From assembly GCA_964574335.1 (NCBI GenBank), contig CAZNNH010000108.1, positions 1 through 20,949 of the forward strand: a stretch of 20,949 nt of DNA, in the 5' to 3' direction. Below the pieces are notes generated by a model. The model saw only the letters and a program-made list of their open reading frames with translations, searched no databases and was not told where the DNA came from. The stretch comes from CAZNNH01 sp964574335 (GTDB lineage Bacteria; Acidobacteriota; Vicinamibacteria; Fen-336). Shown one piece after another: positions 14,731-20,949 of this stretch (positions within the stretch are counted from its first letter, which is position 1; every line of letters begins with the position of its first letter). Position numbers and translations under genes: made by a program.

Positions 14731-14907
14731 ATGCCGAGGACGGCGGATGAGGCCATCCCGCAAGCCGGGAAGGGGCGAGAGCCCTCGGCGGCCGAGGTGT
14801 TCGAGGAGCTGGGACCGTGGGAGGGTGAGTCGTACGAGGAGATCCACGCCATCCTCAGCCTCGCTCGGCGAGAGGGGGCCAGCCGAACACCGCCGTCGTT
14901 GCCGTAG
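14731..14907 (+). CDS. Small antitoxin-like hypothetical protein
   Basis: A 58-residue frame (MPRTADEAIPQAGKGREPSAAEVFEELGPWEGESYEEIHAILSLARREG...). The segment FEELGPWEGESYEEI is reminiscent of the toxin-binding tails of small addiction-module antitoxins, but I cannot name a family. In-frame ATG 14698 is another possible start. It overlaps a different short frame downstream (GQPNTAVVAVDDDRRFRERF) that lacks a start codon and could be a toxin remnant. It sits in a run of antitoxin-like genes, which is the main reason to keep it. Confidence 0.4.
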   Translation: MPRTADEAIPQAGKGREPSAAEVFEELGPWEGESYEEIHAILSLARREGASRTPPSLP

Positions 14908-14968
14908 ACGATGACCGTCGGTTCCGCGAGCGGTTCTGCCGGTGGGTTGCCGAGGGAGGCACGAGCGA

Positions 14969-15139
14969 GTGCTGAAAAATCCGGAGACGCGCTTCGAAGT
15001 GATCCCGGAGGAGGAAGCGGCCCTTCTCGAGGCGATCGCCGAGGCGGATCGAGGCGCCCTCATCAGCGCAGCCGAGGTGCTGTTTCGGCTGCGCCATCCG
15101 CCTGACCGGCAGGGCCGGTCTTCCCCGCTGCGCCGGTAG
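14969..15139 (+). CDS. Small CopG/ParD-type antitoxin-like protein
   Basis: A 56-residue frame from GTG 14969: VLKNPETRFEVIPEEEAALLEAIAEADRGALISAAEVLFRLRHPP. The central LLEAIAEADRGxxISAAEVLxRLR closely follows the C-terminal helix pattern of many short antitoxins (acidic helix, DRGE/A, SAEEVLxRLR). No toxin gene follows. The start overlaps the end of a non-initiating frame in the region, so the module may have decayed on the 5' side. Confidence 0.5.
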   Translation: MLKNPETRFEVIPEEEAALLEAIAEADRGALISAAEVLFRLRHPPDRQGRSSPLRR

Positions 15140-15167
15140 CTTCGGGCGCACCCCGGTGACGGAGTCC

Positions 15168-15210
15168 GAGATCCTTCGGGCGATGGCCAAGCGAGCGCCC
15201 TCAGGATGAC
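15168..15210. repeat. REP-like half unit
   Basis: GAGATCCTTCGGG followed 19 nt later by CTCAGGATGAC, the same element as the right half of the 3316-3445 and 15681-15807 doublets but without the central CTTCGAAG palindrome. It lies downstream of the last antitoxin-like ORF and upstream of the LytTR gene. Confidence 0.72.
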
Positions 15211-15236
15211 CGGCGGCTTGGTTTCGCGGTAGGGAA

Positions 15237-15294
15237 CGAAATCGGACACTTGGGTCACTCAGGAGGACACTAGGTGACGAAATCGGACACTTGG
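15237..15294 (+). promoter_or_regulatory. 18-bp direct repeat and SD hairpin at the LytTR start
   Basis: The 18 bases ACGAAATCGGACACTTGG occur twice, at about 15237 and 15277, once before and once just after the GTG start. Between them lie the AGGAGG ribosome site (15261-15266) and a small inverted pair GTCAC/GTGAC that could fold over it. LytTR proteins bind direct repeats, so an autoregulatory site is conceivable; the spacing and sequence do not match a consensus I know. Confidence 0.45.
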
Positions 15295-15627
15295 AGACGG
15301 CTGGCCGTGGAGACCGCGAAGGGGCCGACGCTGCTGCTGGATCCCTCGCAGGTCTTCTACCTGCAGACCGACGGTCACGACACGCTGGTGCGCACGGCGC
15401 GGGCCAAGCCCTACCGCTCGACGAGGCGGCTGCACGAGCTGCTGGCCCGTCTCCCCCAGCCTCCCTTCTTCCGCTGCCACGAGAGCTACGTGGTCAACCT
15501 GGCGCGGGTGCGTTCGCTGGAGAAGGCCGACCGGGACGGGCGGCTGCGCCTGGACCCGCCCGTCAACGCGGTGCTGCCGGTGGCCCGGGCACGACTGGCG
15601 GCGCTGCGGCGGACGCTGGGGTTGTAG
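15274..15627 (+). CDS. Stand-alone LytTR DNA-binding transcription regulator
   Basis: A 117-residue protein consisting of a LytTR domain only: LLLDPSQVFYLQTDGHDTLVRT, LHELLARLPQPPFFRCHESYVVNLARVRSLEKADRDGRLRL and VLPVARARLAALRRTLG. The FxRCHxSYVVNLxxV core is the family signature. Most LytTR proteins carry an N-terminal receiver or membrane domain; this one has neither and no histidine kinase nearby, so its input is unclear. The GTG start has an AGGAGG seven nt upstream. A repeat spanning the start suggests self-control (inference). Its targets could be neighbouring genes. Confidence 0.92.
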   Translation: MTKSDTWRRLAVETAKGPTLLLDPSQVFYLQTDGHDTLVRTARAKPYRSTRRLHELLARLPQPPFFRCHESYVVNLARVRSLEKADRDGRLRLDPPVNAVLPVARARLAALRRTLGL

Positions 15628-15680
15628 CGGGGGCCTCAGCCGTCTGAGCGCAGCCCCGGGCGGACGGGCCTCAGCCGTCG

Positions 15681-15807
15681 TACTGAGCGGAGCGCCGGAT
15701 GGACGGGCGAAGCGAAGGATCTCGACGGGTCCGCCGTGCCGTCCCGTCGCGGTGGCCACGGGCCAGATCCTTCGGGGGTACAGCTTCGAAGAAGCACTCA
15801 GGATGAC
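15681..15807. repeat. REP-like doublet interrupting a toxin gene
   Basis: The left unit runs from CTGAGCGGAGCG to GCGAAGGATCTCGAC (15681-15726); the right unit runs from AGATCCTTCGGGGG through CAGCTTCGAAGAAG to CTCAGGATGAC (15764-15807). It has the same facing arrangement as 3316-3445. The right edge abuts the truncated end of a RelE/ParE-like frame on the minus strand. Confidence 0.82.
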
Positions 15808-15946
15808 ATCCCCGGGTTCGGGCCTCGTCCCGCGGCTCGTGTCTCAGTGGCCGGGCGATCGCCGAGAGAAGCGTGGCGCGCTCTCGGGCCGTCAAGGACG
15901 CCAGGCGATCGACGGCCTCCGGCGTGAGCTCGATGTCGAACGCCAT
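15808..15946 (-). pseudogene. Truncated RelE/ParE-type toxin gene (5' part only)
   Basis: The minus-strand frame from ATG 15946 reads MAFDIELTPEAVDRLASLTARERATLLSAIARPLRHEPRDEART, the expected first half of a RelE/ParE-superfamily toxin (strand, helix, helix, then HEPT/R-type turn). Instead of the expected core beta sheet (a region like N-P-LAPWELRIGDLRVYY), the frame runs into the REP doublet and encodes CHPECFFEAVPPKDL before stopping at 15671. The catalytic half is therefore gone. This is probably an inactivated toxin, with the insertion or recombination point at the repeat edge. Confidence 0.65.
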
Positions 15947-16002
15947 CTCGCGGCGAGCCGGTGGCTCCCGATCAGGTCCGGGGGCGGCGGCTTGTCCTGC
16001 CG

Positions 16003-16032
16003 ATGTAAAAACCAGTATTGTGTCCCCGGGTC
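16003..16032. repeat. Type-B repeat (ATTGTGTCCCCGGG family), upstream of the GH3 gene
   Basis: Contains the core ATTGTGTCCCCGGG with imperfect flanking arms AAAAACCAG/GGTCTTT. It is the inverse orientation of the hairpins at 19277-19307 and 19388-19414. It lies just ahead of the GGAGG ribosome site of the beta-glucosidase gene and so within its leader or promoter. Confidence 0.7.
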
Positions 16033-16046
16033 TTTGGAGGTCTTGC

Positions 16047-18377
16047 ATGCGATCTTGGGGTGTCTTCTTCGTCGCGCTCTTGATGCCGTGGGCGGGGACG
16101 GCCGCTGAGCCGGAAACGCTTCCCTACCGCAACCCCGACCTCACGGTCGAGGCGCGGGTCGCCGACCTGGTGGGGCGGATGACGCTGGAGGAGAAGGTGG
16201 CCCAGCTCCGGCCGATGGCGCGGCGGCTGTCGATCGAGGAGACGCCGGGGGTGTTCTCGCCCGAGGCGGCGGGGCCTGCGCTCGTGAACGGCACCGGCTA
16301 CGTGGGCCGGGTGGCGATGCGCCTCGAGCCGCGGCAAGGCGCCGAGATGGTCAACGCGGTTCAGCGCTACCTGATCGAGAAGACGCGGCTGGGGATCCCG
16401 GCCCTGGTCACCGACGAGTTCCTGCACGGCTACATGGCCAAGGGGGCCACCGCCTTCCCGCAGGCGATCGCCCTGGCCAGCACCTGGGACCAGGCTCTGG
16501 TGAAACGGGTGTTCGACATGGCGGCGCGCGAGGGACGCGCCCGCGGCTCCAACTGGGCGCTGACGCCGGTGCTCGACGTGGCCCGCGACCCGCGCTGGGG
16601 GCGGACCGAGGAGACCTACGGCGAGGACGTGTTCCTGGCCTCGCGGATGGGGCTTTCGGCCATCCTCGGCCTGCAGGGCGGCAACGGCGCCATCGACGGC
16701 CAGCACGTGCTCGCCACCGCCAAGCACTTCGCCGTCCACGGCCAGCCCGAGAGCGGCACCAACGCCGGGCCCGCCAACTACTCGGAGCGGATCATCCGCC
16801 GGGCGTTCCTCCCCGCCTTCGAGACCGCCGTGCGCGAGGGGAACGTGGGGTCGGTGATGGCCTCCTACAACGAGATCGACGGCATCCCGGTCCACGTCAA
16901 CCGCTGGCTGCTCCACGACGTGCTGCGCGACGAGTGGAGCTGGCCGGGCATGCTGTGCTCGGACGGCGGCGGCATCTCCGAGCTGGTCTTCCGCCACCAC
17001 GTGGCCGTCGACAACGCCGACGCGGCGCGGCAGGCGATGATGGCGGGGATCGACATCGAGCTGGACGGGGTGTTCGGCGCCCTGGTCGACCACGTGAACG
17101 CGGGGCGGGTGCCGATGGCCCGCATCGACGAGGCGGTGACCAACGTGCTGCTGGCCAAGATGCGGCTGGGCCTGTTCGAGCAGCCGTACGTCGACGCGGA
17201 GCGGGCCGAGGCCGACACCCACTCCCCCGAGGCGCAGGCGCTGGCGCTGGAGGCGGCGCGGAAGGCCATCGTCCTGCTCAAGAACGATGGCGGGATGCTG
17301 CCGCTGGACGCCGGCAAGCTGAAGACCATCGCCGTGATCGGGCCGGACGCGGCCGACGTGCACGTCGGCGGCTACAGCTACGACCCGGCGGCCGGGGTCA
17401 GCGTGCTGGACGGGATCCGCAGCCGGGTGGGCGCGGGCGTGGAGGTGCGCTACGCCGAGGGGAGCCGCATCCACGAGGGGTTCCAGGGCTGGCGGGCGTG
17501 GTGGGACGACGAGGTGGTGGCGCCGTCGGCGGCCGAGGACGCCAAGCGGCGGGCCGAGGCGGTGGCGGTGGCGAAGGGCGCCGACGTGGCGATCCTGGTG
17601 GTGGGCGAGAACGAGGCGGTGTGCCGCGAGGGCTGGAGCGAGCGGCACCTGGGCGATCGGGATTCGCTTCTCCTGCCCGGGCACCAGCAGGAGCTGGTGG
17701 ACGCGGTGCTGGCCACCGGCACGCCGACGGTGGTGGTGCTGATCAACGGGCGGGCGCTGTCGATCCCCGAGATGGCCGAGAAGGTGCCGGCCATCCTGGA
17801 GGGCTTCTACCTGGGCGAGGCGACGGGCACCGTGGTGGCCGAGGTGCTGTTCGGCGACCAGAACCCGGGCGGCAAGCTGCCGATCACCTTCCCGCGCAGC
17901 GTGGGCCAGCTCCCCTTCTTCTACAACCACAAGCCCTCGGCGCGGCGCGGCTACCTGTTCGACTCCGCCGCGCCGGTGTTCGCCTTCGGCCACGGGCTGA
18001 GCTACACGACGTTCGCCTACGCCAACCTGCGGCTGGAGCCGGCCGTGATCGCGCCCGACGGATCGACCCGGGTGACGGTCGACGTCACCAACACCGGCGA
18101 GCGCGCCGGCGACGAGGTGGTCCAGCTCTACATCCGCGACAAGGTCTCGAGCGTCACCCGGCCGGTGATGGAGCTGAAGGGCTTCGAGCGCATCTCGCTG
18201 CAGCCGGGCGAGACCCGCACCGTCCTGTTCCAGCTCGGCCCGGATGCCCTCGAGCTCCTCGACCGCGACATGCGCCACGTCGTCGAGCCCGGCGAGTTCG
18301 ACGTCATGGTCGGCGGCGCCTCCGACGCCGTCCAGTCGGCGACGCTGGAGGTTCGGGGGTCAGGTCTAGACTTTTGA
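16047..18377 (+). CDS. bglX: Periplasmic beta-glucosidase, glycoside hydrolase family 3
   Basis: A 776-residue GH3 enzyme that hydrolyses terminal beta-linked glucose or xylose from oligosaccharides. A signal peptide is clear: MRSWGVFFVALLMPWAGTAA then EPE. The N-terminal barrel has RMTLEEKVAQL, TDEFLHGY, NWALTPVLDVARDPRWGRTEETYGED, KHFAVHG and the nucleophile region MLCSDGGG (D306). The alpha/beta sandwich domain has IVLLKNDGGMLPLD and GENEAVCREGW. The C-terminus is a fibronectin-III-like domain (VDVTNTGERAGDEVVQLYI). The GGAGG at 16036-16040 fixes the ATG. The last seven codons and the stop are supplied by a type-C repeat (18355-18378). The HEAT-repeat gene follows 73 nt later. The exact sugar preference cannot be read from the sequence. 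Confidence 0.95.
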   Translation: MRSWGVFFVALLMPWAGTAAEPETLPYRNPDLTVEARVADLVGRMTLEEKVAQLRPMARRLSIEETPGVFSPEAAGPALVNGTGYVGRVAMRLEPRQGAEMVNAVQRYLIEKTRLGIPALVTDEFLHGYMAKGATAFPQAIALASTWDQALVKRVFDMAAREGRARGSNWALTPVLDVARDPRWGRTEETYGEDVFLASRMGLSAILGLQGGNGAIDGQHVLATAKHFAVHGQPESGTNAGPANYSERIIRRAFLPAFETAVREGNVGSVMASYNEIDGIPVHVNRWLLHDVLRDEWSWPGMLCSDGGGISELVFRHHVAVDNADAARQAMMAGIDIELDGVFGALVDHVNAGRVPMARIDEAVTNVLLAKMRLGLFEQPYVDAERAEADTHSPEAQALALEAARKAIVLLKNDGGMLPLDAGKLKTIAVIGPDAADVHVGGYSYDPAAGVSVLDGIRSRVGAGVEVRYAEGSRIHEGFQGWRAWWDDEVVAPSAAEDAKRRAEAVAVAKGADVAILVVGENEAVCREGWSERHLGDRDSLLLPGHQQELVDAVLATGTPTVVVLINGRALSIPEMAEKVPAILEGFYLGEATGTVVAEVLFGDQNPGGKLPITFPRSVGQLPFFYNHKPSARRGYLFDSAAPVFAFGHGLSYTTFAYANLRLEPAVIAPDGSTRVTVDVTNTGERAGDEVVQLYIRDKVSSVTRPVMELKGFERISLQPGETRTVLFQLGPDALELLDRDMRHVVEPGEFDVMVGGASDAVQSATLEVRGSGLDF

Positions 18378-18378
18378 C
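18355..18378. repeat. Type-C 24-bp repeat, copy 1 (inverted)
   Basis: A 24-bp unit centred on TCTAGA, perfectly repeated in the opposite orientation at 19348-19371 and 19458-19481. It forms the end of the GH3 reading frame (Gly-Ser-Gly-Leu-Asp-Phe-stop). Confidence 0.9.
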
Positions 18379-18450
18379 TTGTGGTCAGACCACTGGGTGC
18401 GGTATGGGCGGTTGGGCACGTCAGCCTGGGGGCCGGGGCTGGGAGGCAGC

Positions 18451-19251
18451 ATGAAGTTGGAAGCGCTGGCGGCGATGGGATCCTGGGACTGGCCGGACGA
18501 TGCCGGCGCGACCTTGCTGCAGGTGCTGCGGGACCGCGAGGCCGACGCCGGCGACCGGTTGCTTGCCACCGAGCTGGCGGGCGACGTCGTGGTGATGAAC
18601 GACGGGATCGCCTCGGCCCTGCTCGGCCTGGCCGAGGCGGCTGACGAGGCCGTCGACCTGCGCGGCCAGGCGGCGATCTCCCTCGGCCCGGCCCTCGAGT
18701 GGGCCGACCTGGATGGCTTCGACGACCCGGACGAGATCGTCATCAGCGAGGAGATGTTCGATCGGATCCAGGAGACGCTCCAGAGGCTGCACGGCGATGA
18801 CGCGGCTCCCAAGGAGCTGCGTTGCCGCGCCCTGGAGGCGTCGGTGCGCGCGCCTCAGGAGTGGCACCGCGAGGCGATCCGCGCCGCCTACGGCAGCGAG
18901 GACGCGGAGTGGAGGCGGACGGCGGTCTTCGGCATGCGCCACGTGCGCGGCTTCGACCAGACCATCCTCGAGGCCCTCGAGAGCCCGGACGCGGAGACCG
19001 AGATCGAGGCGATCCTGGCGGCGGGAGCCTGGGAGCTCGACGAGGCCGCGGCCCACGTCACCGCCATCCTCTCCTCCGAGGACGCCGAGAAGGAGCGGCT
19101 GCTGGCGGCCATCGAGGCCATCCCCTTCCTGCGCCCCAACCAGGCGGCCGACCTGCTGGCCGATCTGCTCGAGTCCGACGACGAGGACATCGTCGACGCG
19201 GCCCGTGAGGCGCTGGGCCTGCCCACGGCCGACGACGCGCTGCTCGACTGA
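18451..19251 (+). CDS. HEAT-repeat-like alpha-helical protein
   Basis: A 266-residue acidic protein made of paired helices, for example DAGDRLLATELAGDVVVMND, LRGQAAISLGPALEWADL, DAEWRRTAVFGMRHVRGFDQTILEALESPDAETEIEAILAAGAWEL and RLLAAIEAIPFLRPNQAADLLADLLESDDEDIVDAAREALGLP. This fits HEAT or PBS-lyase-type repeats, which form a solenoid for protein-protein contact. No signal peptide or catalytic motif is visible. The ATG has GGGAGG six nt upstream. The gene lies between 24-bp perfect inverted repeats. It may be co-transcribed with the GH3 gene, but the two products have no evident functional link. Confidence 0.82.
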   Translation: MKLEALAAMGSWDWPDDAGATLLQVLRDREADAGDRLLATELAGDVVVMNDGIASALLGLAEAADEAVDLRGQAAISLGPALEWADLDGFDDPDEIVISEEMFDRIQETLQRLHGDDAAPKELRCRALEASVRAPQEWHREAIRAAYGSEDAEWRRTAVFGMRHVRGFDQTILEALESPDAETEIEAILAAGAWELDEAAAHVTAILSSEDAEKERLLAAIEAIPFLRPNQAADLLADLLESDDEDIVDAAREALGLPTADDALLD

Positions 19252-19271
19252 CTCGTGATCGGAGCCAAGAG

Positions 19272-19481
19272 CGCGCCAGAAACCCGGGGACACAATACGG
19301 GTTTCTGCGCAGACGGGCCGGCCTCAGGCGGCCCAACCAGGGCGAAAGTCAAAAGTCTAGACCTGACCCCCTGTCGCGCCGGCTGCGGAAACCCGGGGAC
19401 ACAATGCGGGTTTCTGTGCAGGCGGGCCAGCTCCAGGCTGTCCCCGCCACGGCGAAAGTCAAAAGTCTAGACCTGACCCCC
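19272..19481. repeat. Two tandem composite repeats of about 110 bp
   Basis: Each unit has a type-B hairpin (19277-19307; 19388-19414), a variable GC-rich spacer of about 36-38 nt, and a type-C 24-bp element (19348-19371; 19458-19481) preceded by GGCGAAA. The period is 109-110 nt. Hairpins and type-C elements are almost identical between units while the spacers differ, so this is an old tandem duplication or two separate insertions of one composite. Confidence 0.85.
19277..19307. terminator. Type-B hairpin after the HEAT gene
   Basis: A perfect 10-bp stem (CAGAAACCCG / CGGGTTTCTG) with the 11-nt loop GGGACACAATA. It lies 26 nt after the stop and could stop or stabilise the transcript. There is no U-tract, so it is not a standard intrinsic terminator; the repeat-family origin is the firmer statement. 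Confidence 0.6.
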
Positions 19482-19483
19482 GA

Positions 19484-20949
19484 ATGATCTCCGGGCTGAC
19501 GGCGAGCGGACGGATCGACGTGCAGGTGGAGGGGGCCGACGAGGGCGCGGCTGGCCGGCGGATCCTGCGGGCGTTCGAGGCCGGGCGCGGGCACGGGGTG
19601 CTGCACCTGGGGGCCGGGGAGCTGGGCACCCGCCTCGACCCGACGCTGGCCTACTGGCGCGACATCGGGCGGGCGTTCGTGGCCAAGGCGTGCGCGGCCA
19701 CGGACCCGACCCAGCCGCGGGCGGTGGTGGTGCCGGAGCCGGAGCCCAACGAGCTGGCCGCCTTCGCCGAGGCGGCGCCGCCGATGGCCGGCGCCGAGTG
19801 GATCACCGCCCCGATGCTGGCCGAGCTGTGGGCCGACATCGGCCGCGCCCTGGTCGAGGAGGCGCATCGTTTTGCGGACGGCCTGCAGGGCTTCCTGAAG
19901 GGCCACAGCGCGGTCTGGCACGTGGTGGGCCGGGTCTGCTTCCACCTGGCCGAGAACAAGCGCGACCCGAGCTACCCTTTCGCCTTCCTCGCCACCTACG
20001 TGCACCGCGTCTCCCAGCACGCCCAGCCCCAGCACCTGCCGCTCGGGCGGGCGCTCGCCGACTACGCGGGGGCCAAGAACCGCCAGAAGCTGCTGGCGCT
20101 GCTGTCTCCCCTCTCGCGCGCCGCCGAGCAGAGCGCGTTGGTTCACGAGCTGGTCGAGTCCGGCGACGTCTACCACCCGCTGTCCTGGACCCCCAAGGAG
20201 GCGTATCGCTTCCTGTGCGAGGTCCCGGCGTTCGAGCAGGCCGGGCTGGTGGTCCGCACCCCCGACTGGTGGCGGGCCCGCAACCGCCCCCGCCCCAAGG
20301 CCACGGTGGCGGTGGGCGGCCAGGCGCCGGCCAAGCTGGGGATGGAAGCGCTCCTCGACTTCGACGTGAGGCTCACCCTCGACGGCGCCCGCCTCTCGCG
20401 GAGCGAGGTGAAGGAGCTGCTCGCCGCCGGCGACGGGCTGGTGCTGATCAAGGGGCGCTGGGTCGAGGTGGACTCGCAGAAGCTGAGCGCCGTGCTCGAC
20501 CACTGGCAAAGCGTCCAGAAGCAGGCCGAGGCGGGCGGGGTCAGCTTCGGCGAGGCGATGCGGCTCCTGGCCGGGGCCCGACTGGGAGACGCCGGTGGCG
20601 CACCCGGCGCCGAGGACTCCCGGCCCGAGTGGTCGGAGGTGATCGCCGGCAAGTGGCTGGCCTCGCGGCTGGCAGCGCTGCGGTCGCCGGCGCTCGCGGC
20701 CGAGATCGAACGGGACGCCGGCCTGCGGGCCCGGCTGCGCCCCTACCAGAAGCTGGGCGTGCAGTGGCTGTGGACGTTGCGCGGGCTGGAGCTGGGCGGC
20801 TGCCTGGCCGACGACATGGGCCTCGGCAAGACGGTCCAGGTGCTGGGCGTCCTGGCGATGAGCCAGCAGCGACAGCAGGAGGGGACCGACCTGCTGGTGG
20901 TGCCGGCCTCGCTGGTGGACAACTGGCGCCTCGAGATCGAGCGCTTCGC
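19484..20949 (+). CDS. SNF2-family helicase with SNF2-associated N-terminal domain (C-terminus beyond window)
   Basis: The first 488 residues of a Swi2/Snf2-type ATPase. The N-terminal about 400 residues match the bacterial SNF2-associated region: GFLKGHSAVWHVVGRVC, then AGLVVRTPDWW and LLDFDVRLTLDGARLSRSEVKELLAAGDGLVLIKGRWVEVD. The ATPase begins with RPYQKLGVQWLWTLRGLELGGCLADDMGLGKTVQVLG (motif I DMGLGKT at about 449-455) and DLLVVPASLVDNW (motif Ia). Such proteins translocate on double-stranded DNA without separating strands and remodel bound proteins. I chose ATG 19484, two nt after a type-C repeat; there is no Shine-Dalgarno, and the frame is open upstream without an earlier ATG or GTG. 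The adjoining repeats may carry its promoter. Confidence 0.92.
   Translation, partial: MISGLTASGRIDVQVEGADEGAAGRRILRAFEAGRGHGVLHLGAGELGTRLDPTLAYWRDIGRAFVAKACAATDPTQPRAVVVPEPEPNELAAFAEAAPPMAGAEWITAPMLAELWADIGRALVEEAHRFADGLQGFLKGHSAVWHVVGRVCFHLAENKRDPSYPFAFLATYVHRVSQHAQPQHLPLGRALADYAGAKNRQKLLALLSPLSRAAEQSALVHELVESGDVYHPLSWTPKEAYRFLCEVPAFEQAGLVVRTPDWWRARNRPRPKATVAVGGQAPAKLGMEALLDFDVRLTLDGARLSRSEVKELLAAGDGLVLIKGRWVEVDSQKLSAVLDHWQSVQKQAEAGGVSFGEAMRLLAGARLGDAGGAPGAEDSRPEWSEVIAGKWLASRLAALRSPALAAEIERDAGLRARLRPYQKLGVQWLWTLRGLELGGCLADDMGLGKTVQVLGVLAMSQQRQQEGTDLLVVPASLVDNWRLEIERF

Noticed and set aside
14830..14968. Frame encoding GQPNTAVVAVDDDRRFRERFCRW, considered as a toxin gene
   Set aside because: It looks coding-like but has no start codon after the upstream stop and matches no family I can name; mentioned only as a possible remnant.
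15972..18278. 768-codon minus-strand frame opposite the GH3 gene
   Set aside because: Shadow of a well-supported GH3 enzyme; His/Arg/Val-rich with no domain.
1..20949. tRNA, rRNA or riboswitch genes
   Set aside because: No cloverleaf-like or conserved RNA motif was recognised by eye; a covariance-model scan was not possible.
19484..20949. SNF2 helicase as part of the minus-strand nuclease system
   Set aside because: It lies 9 kb away on the other strand with unrelated GH3, HEAT and LytTR genes between; no direct evidence links them.

Overview
The window is about 70% GC with GC-rich third codon positions and short intergenic gaps. A single-domain LytTR regulator, a secreted GH3 beta-glucosidase, a HEAT-repeat protein, many small toxin-antitoxin-type genes and abundant REP-like palindromes would fit an environmental Acidobacteriota-type (or similar high-GC) bacterium. 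No rRNA, tRNA or universal marker gene is present, so this placement is a guess. Very long open frames lie opposite most genes; these are GC artefacts and were left out.

Layout. (1) Positions 10005 down to 1, minus strand: a long co-directional run encoding a HEPN-like small protein, a HIT-family hydrolase, an HNH endonuclease, a 50-codon ORF that looks like a copied 5' end of the addB-like gene, a DUF429-type protein with a C-terminal C2H2-like finger, a short chimeric ORF, an AddB-like nuclease, an 84-residue protein and an AddA-like helicase-nuclease cut by the window edge. Most junctions overlap by 1-4 nt, so translational coupling is likely. (2) 10006-10404: divergent intergenic region with seven 11-bp tandem units. 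(3) 10405-10894, plus strand: a HicB-like and a VapB-like antitoxin without partners. (4) 13592-10923, minus strand: a zinc-hook ABC ATPase (Rad50/RloC-like) that appears to start at ATC, carries REP remnants in its coiled coil and has a possible HEPN motif at its C-terminus. (5) 13884-15139, plus strand: a DUF4160/DUF2442 pair, a second HicB-like protein and two further antitoxin-like small ORFs. (6) 15274-15627: the LytTR regulator. (7) 15628-16046: a REP doublet that truncates a RelE/ParE-like toxin gene. (8) 16047-19251, plus strand: the GH3 beta-glucosidase and the HEAT-repeat protein. (9) 19252-19483: a tandem pair of about 110-bp composite repeats. (10) 19484 to the end: a SNF2-family helicase, cut by the window edge.

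The most system-like part is region 1, next to the zinc-hook ATPase of region 4. It combines a putative RNase fold (HEPN), a nucleotide hydrolase (HIT), a metal-dependent DNase (HNH), an RNase H-fold protein with a zinc finger and an AddAB-type end-processing machine. This is an accessory, defence-like mixture. Function as one system is inference; the gene order and overlaps are seen directly. The second theme is REP-like repeats that enter reading frames: they encode parts of AddA, the ATPase and the end of the beta-glucosidase, and they break a toxin gene.
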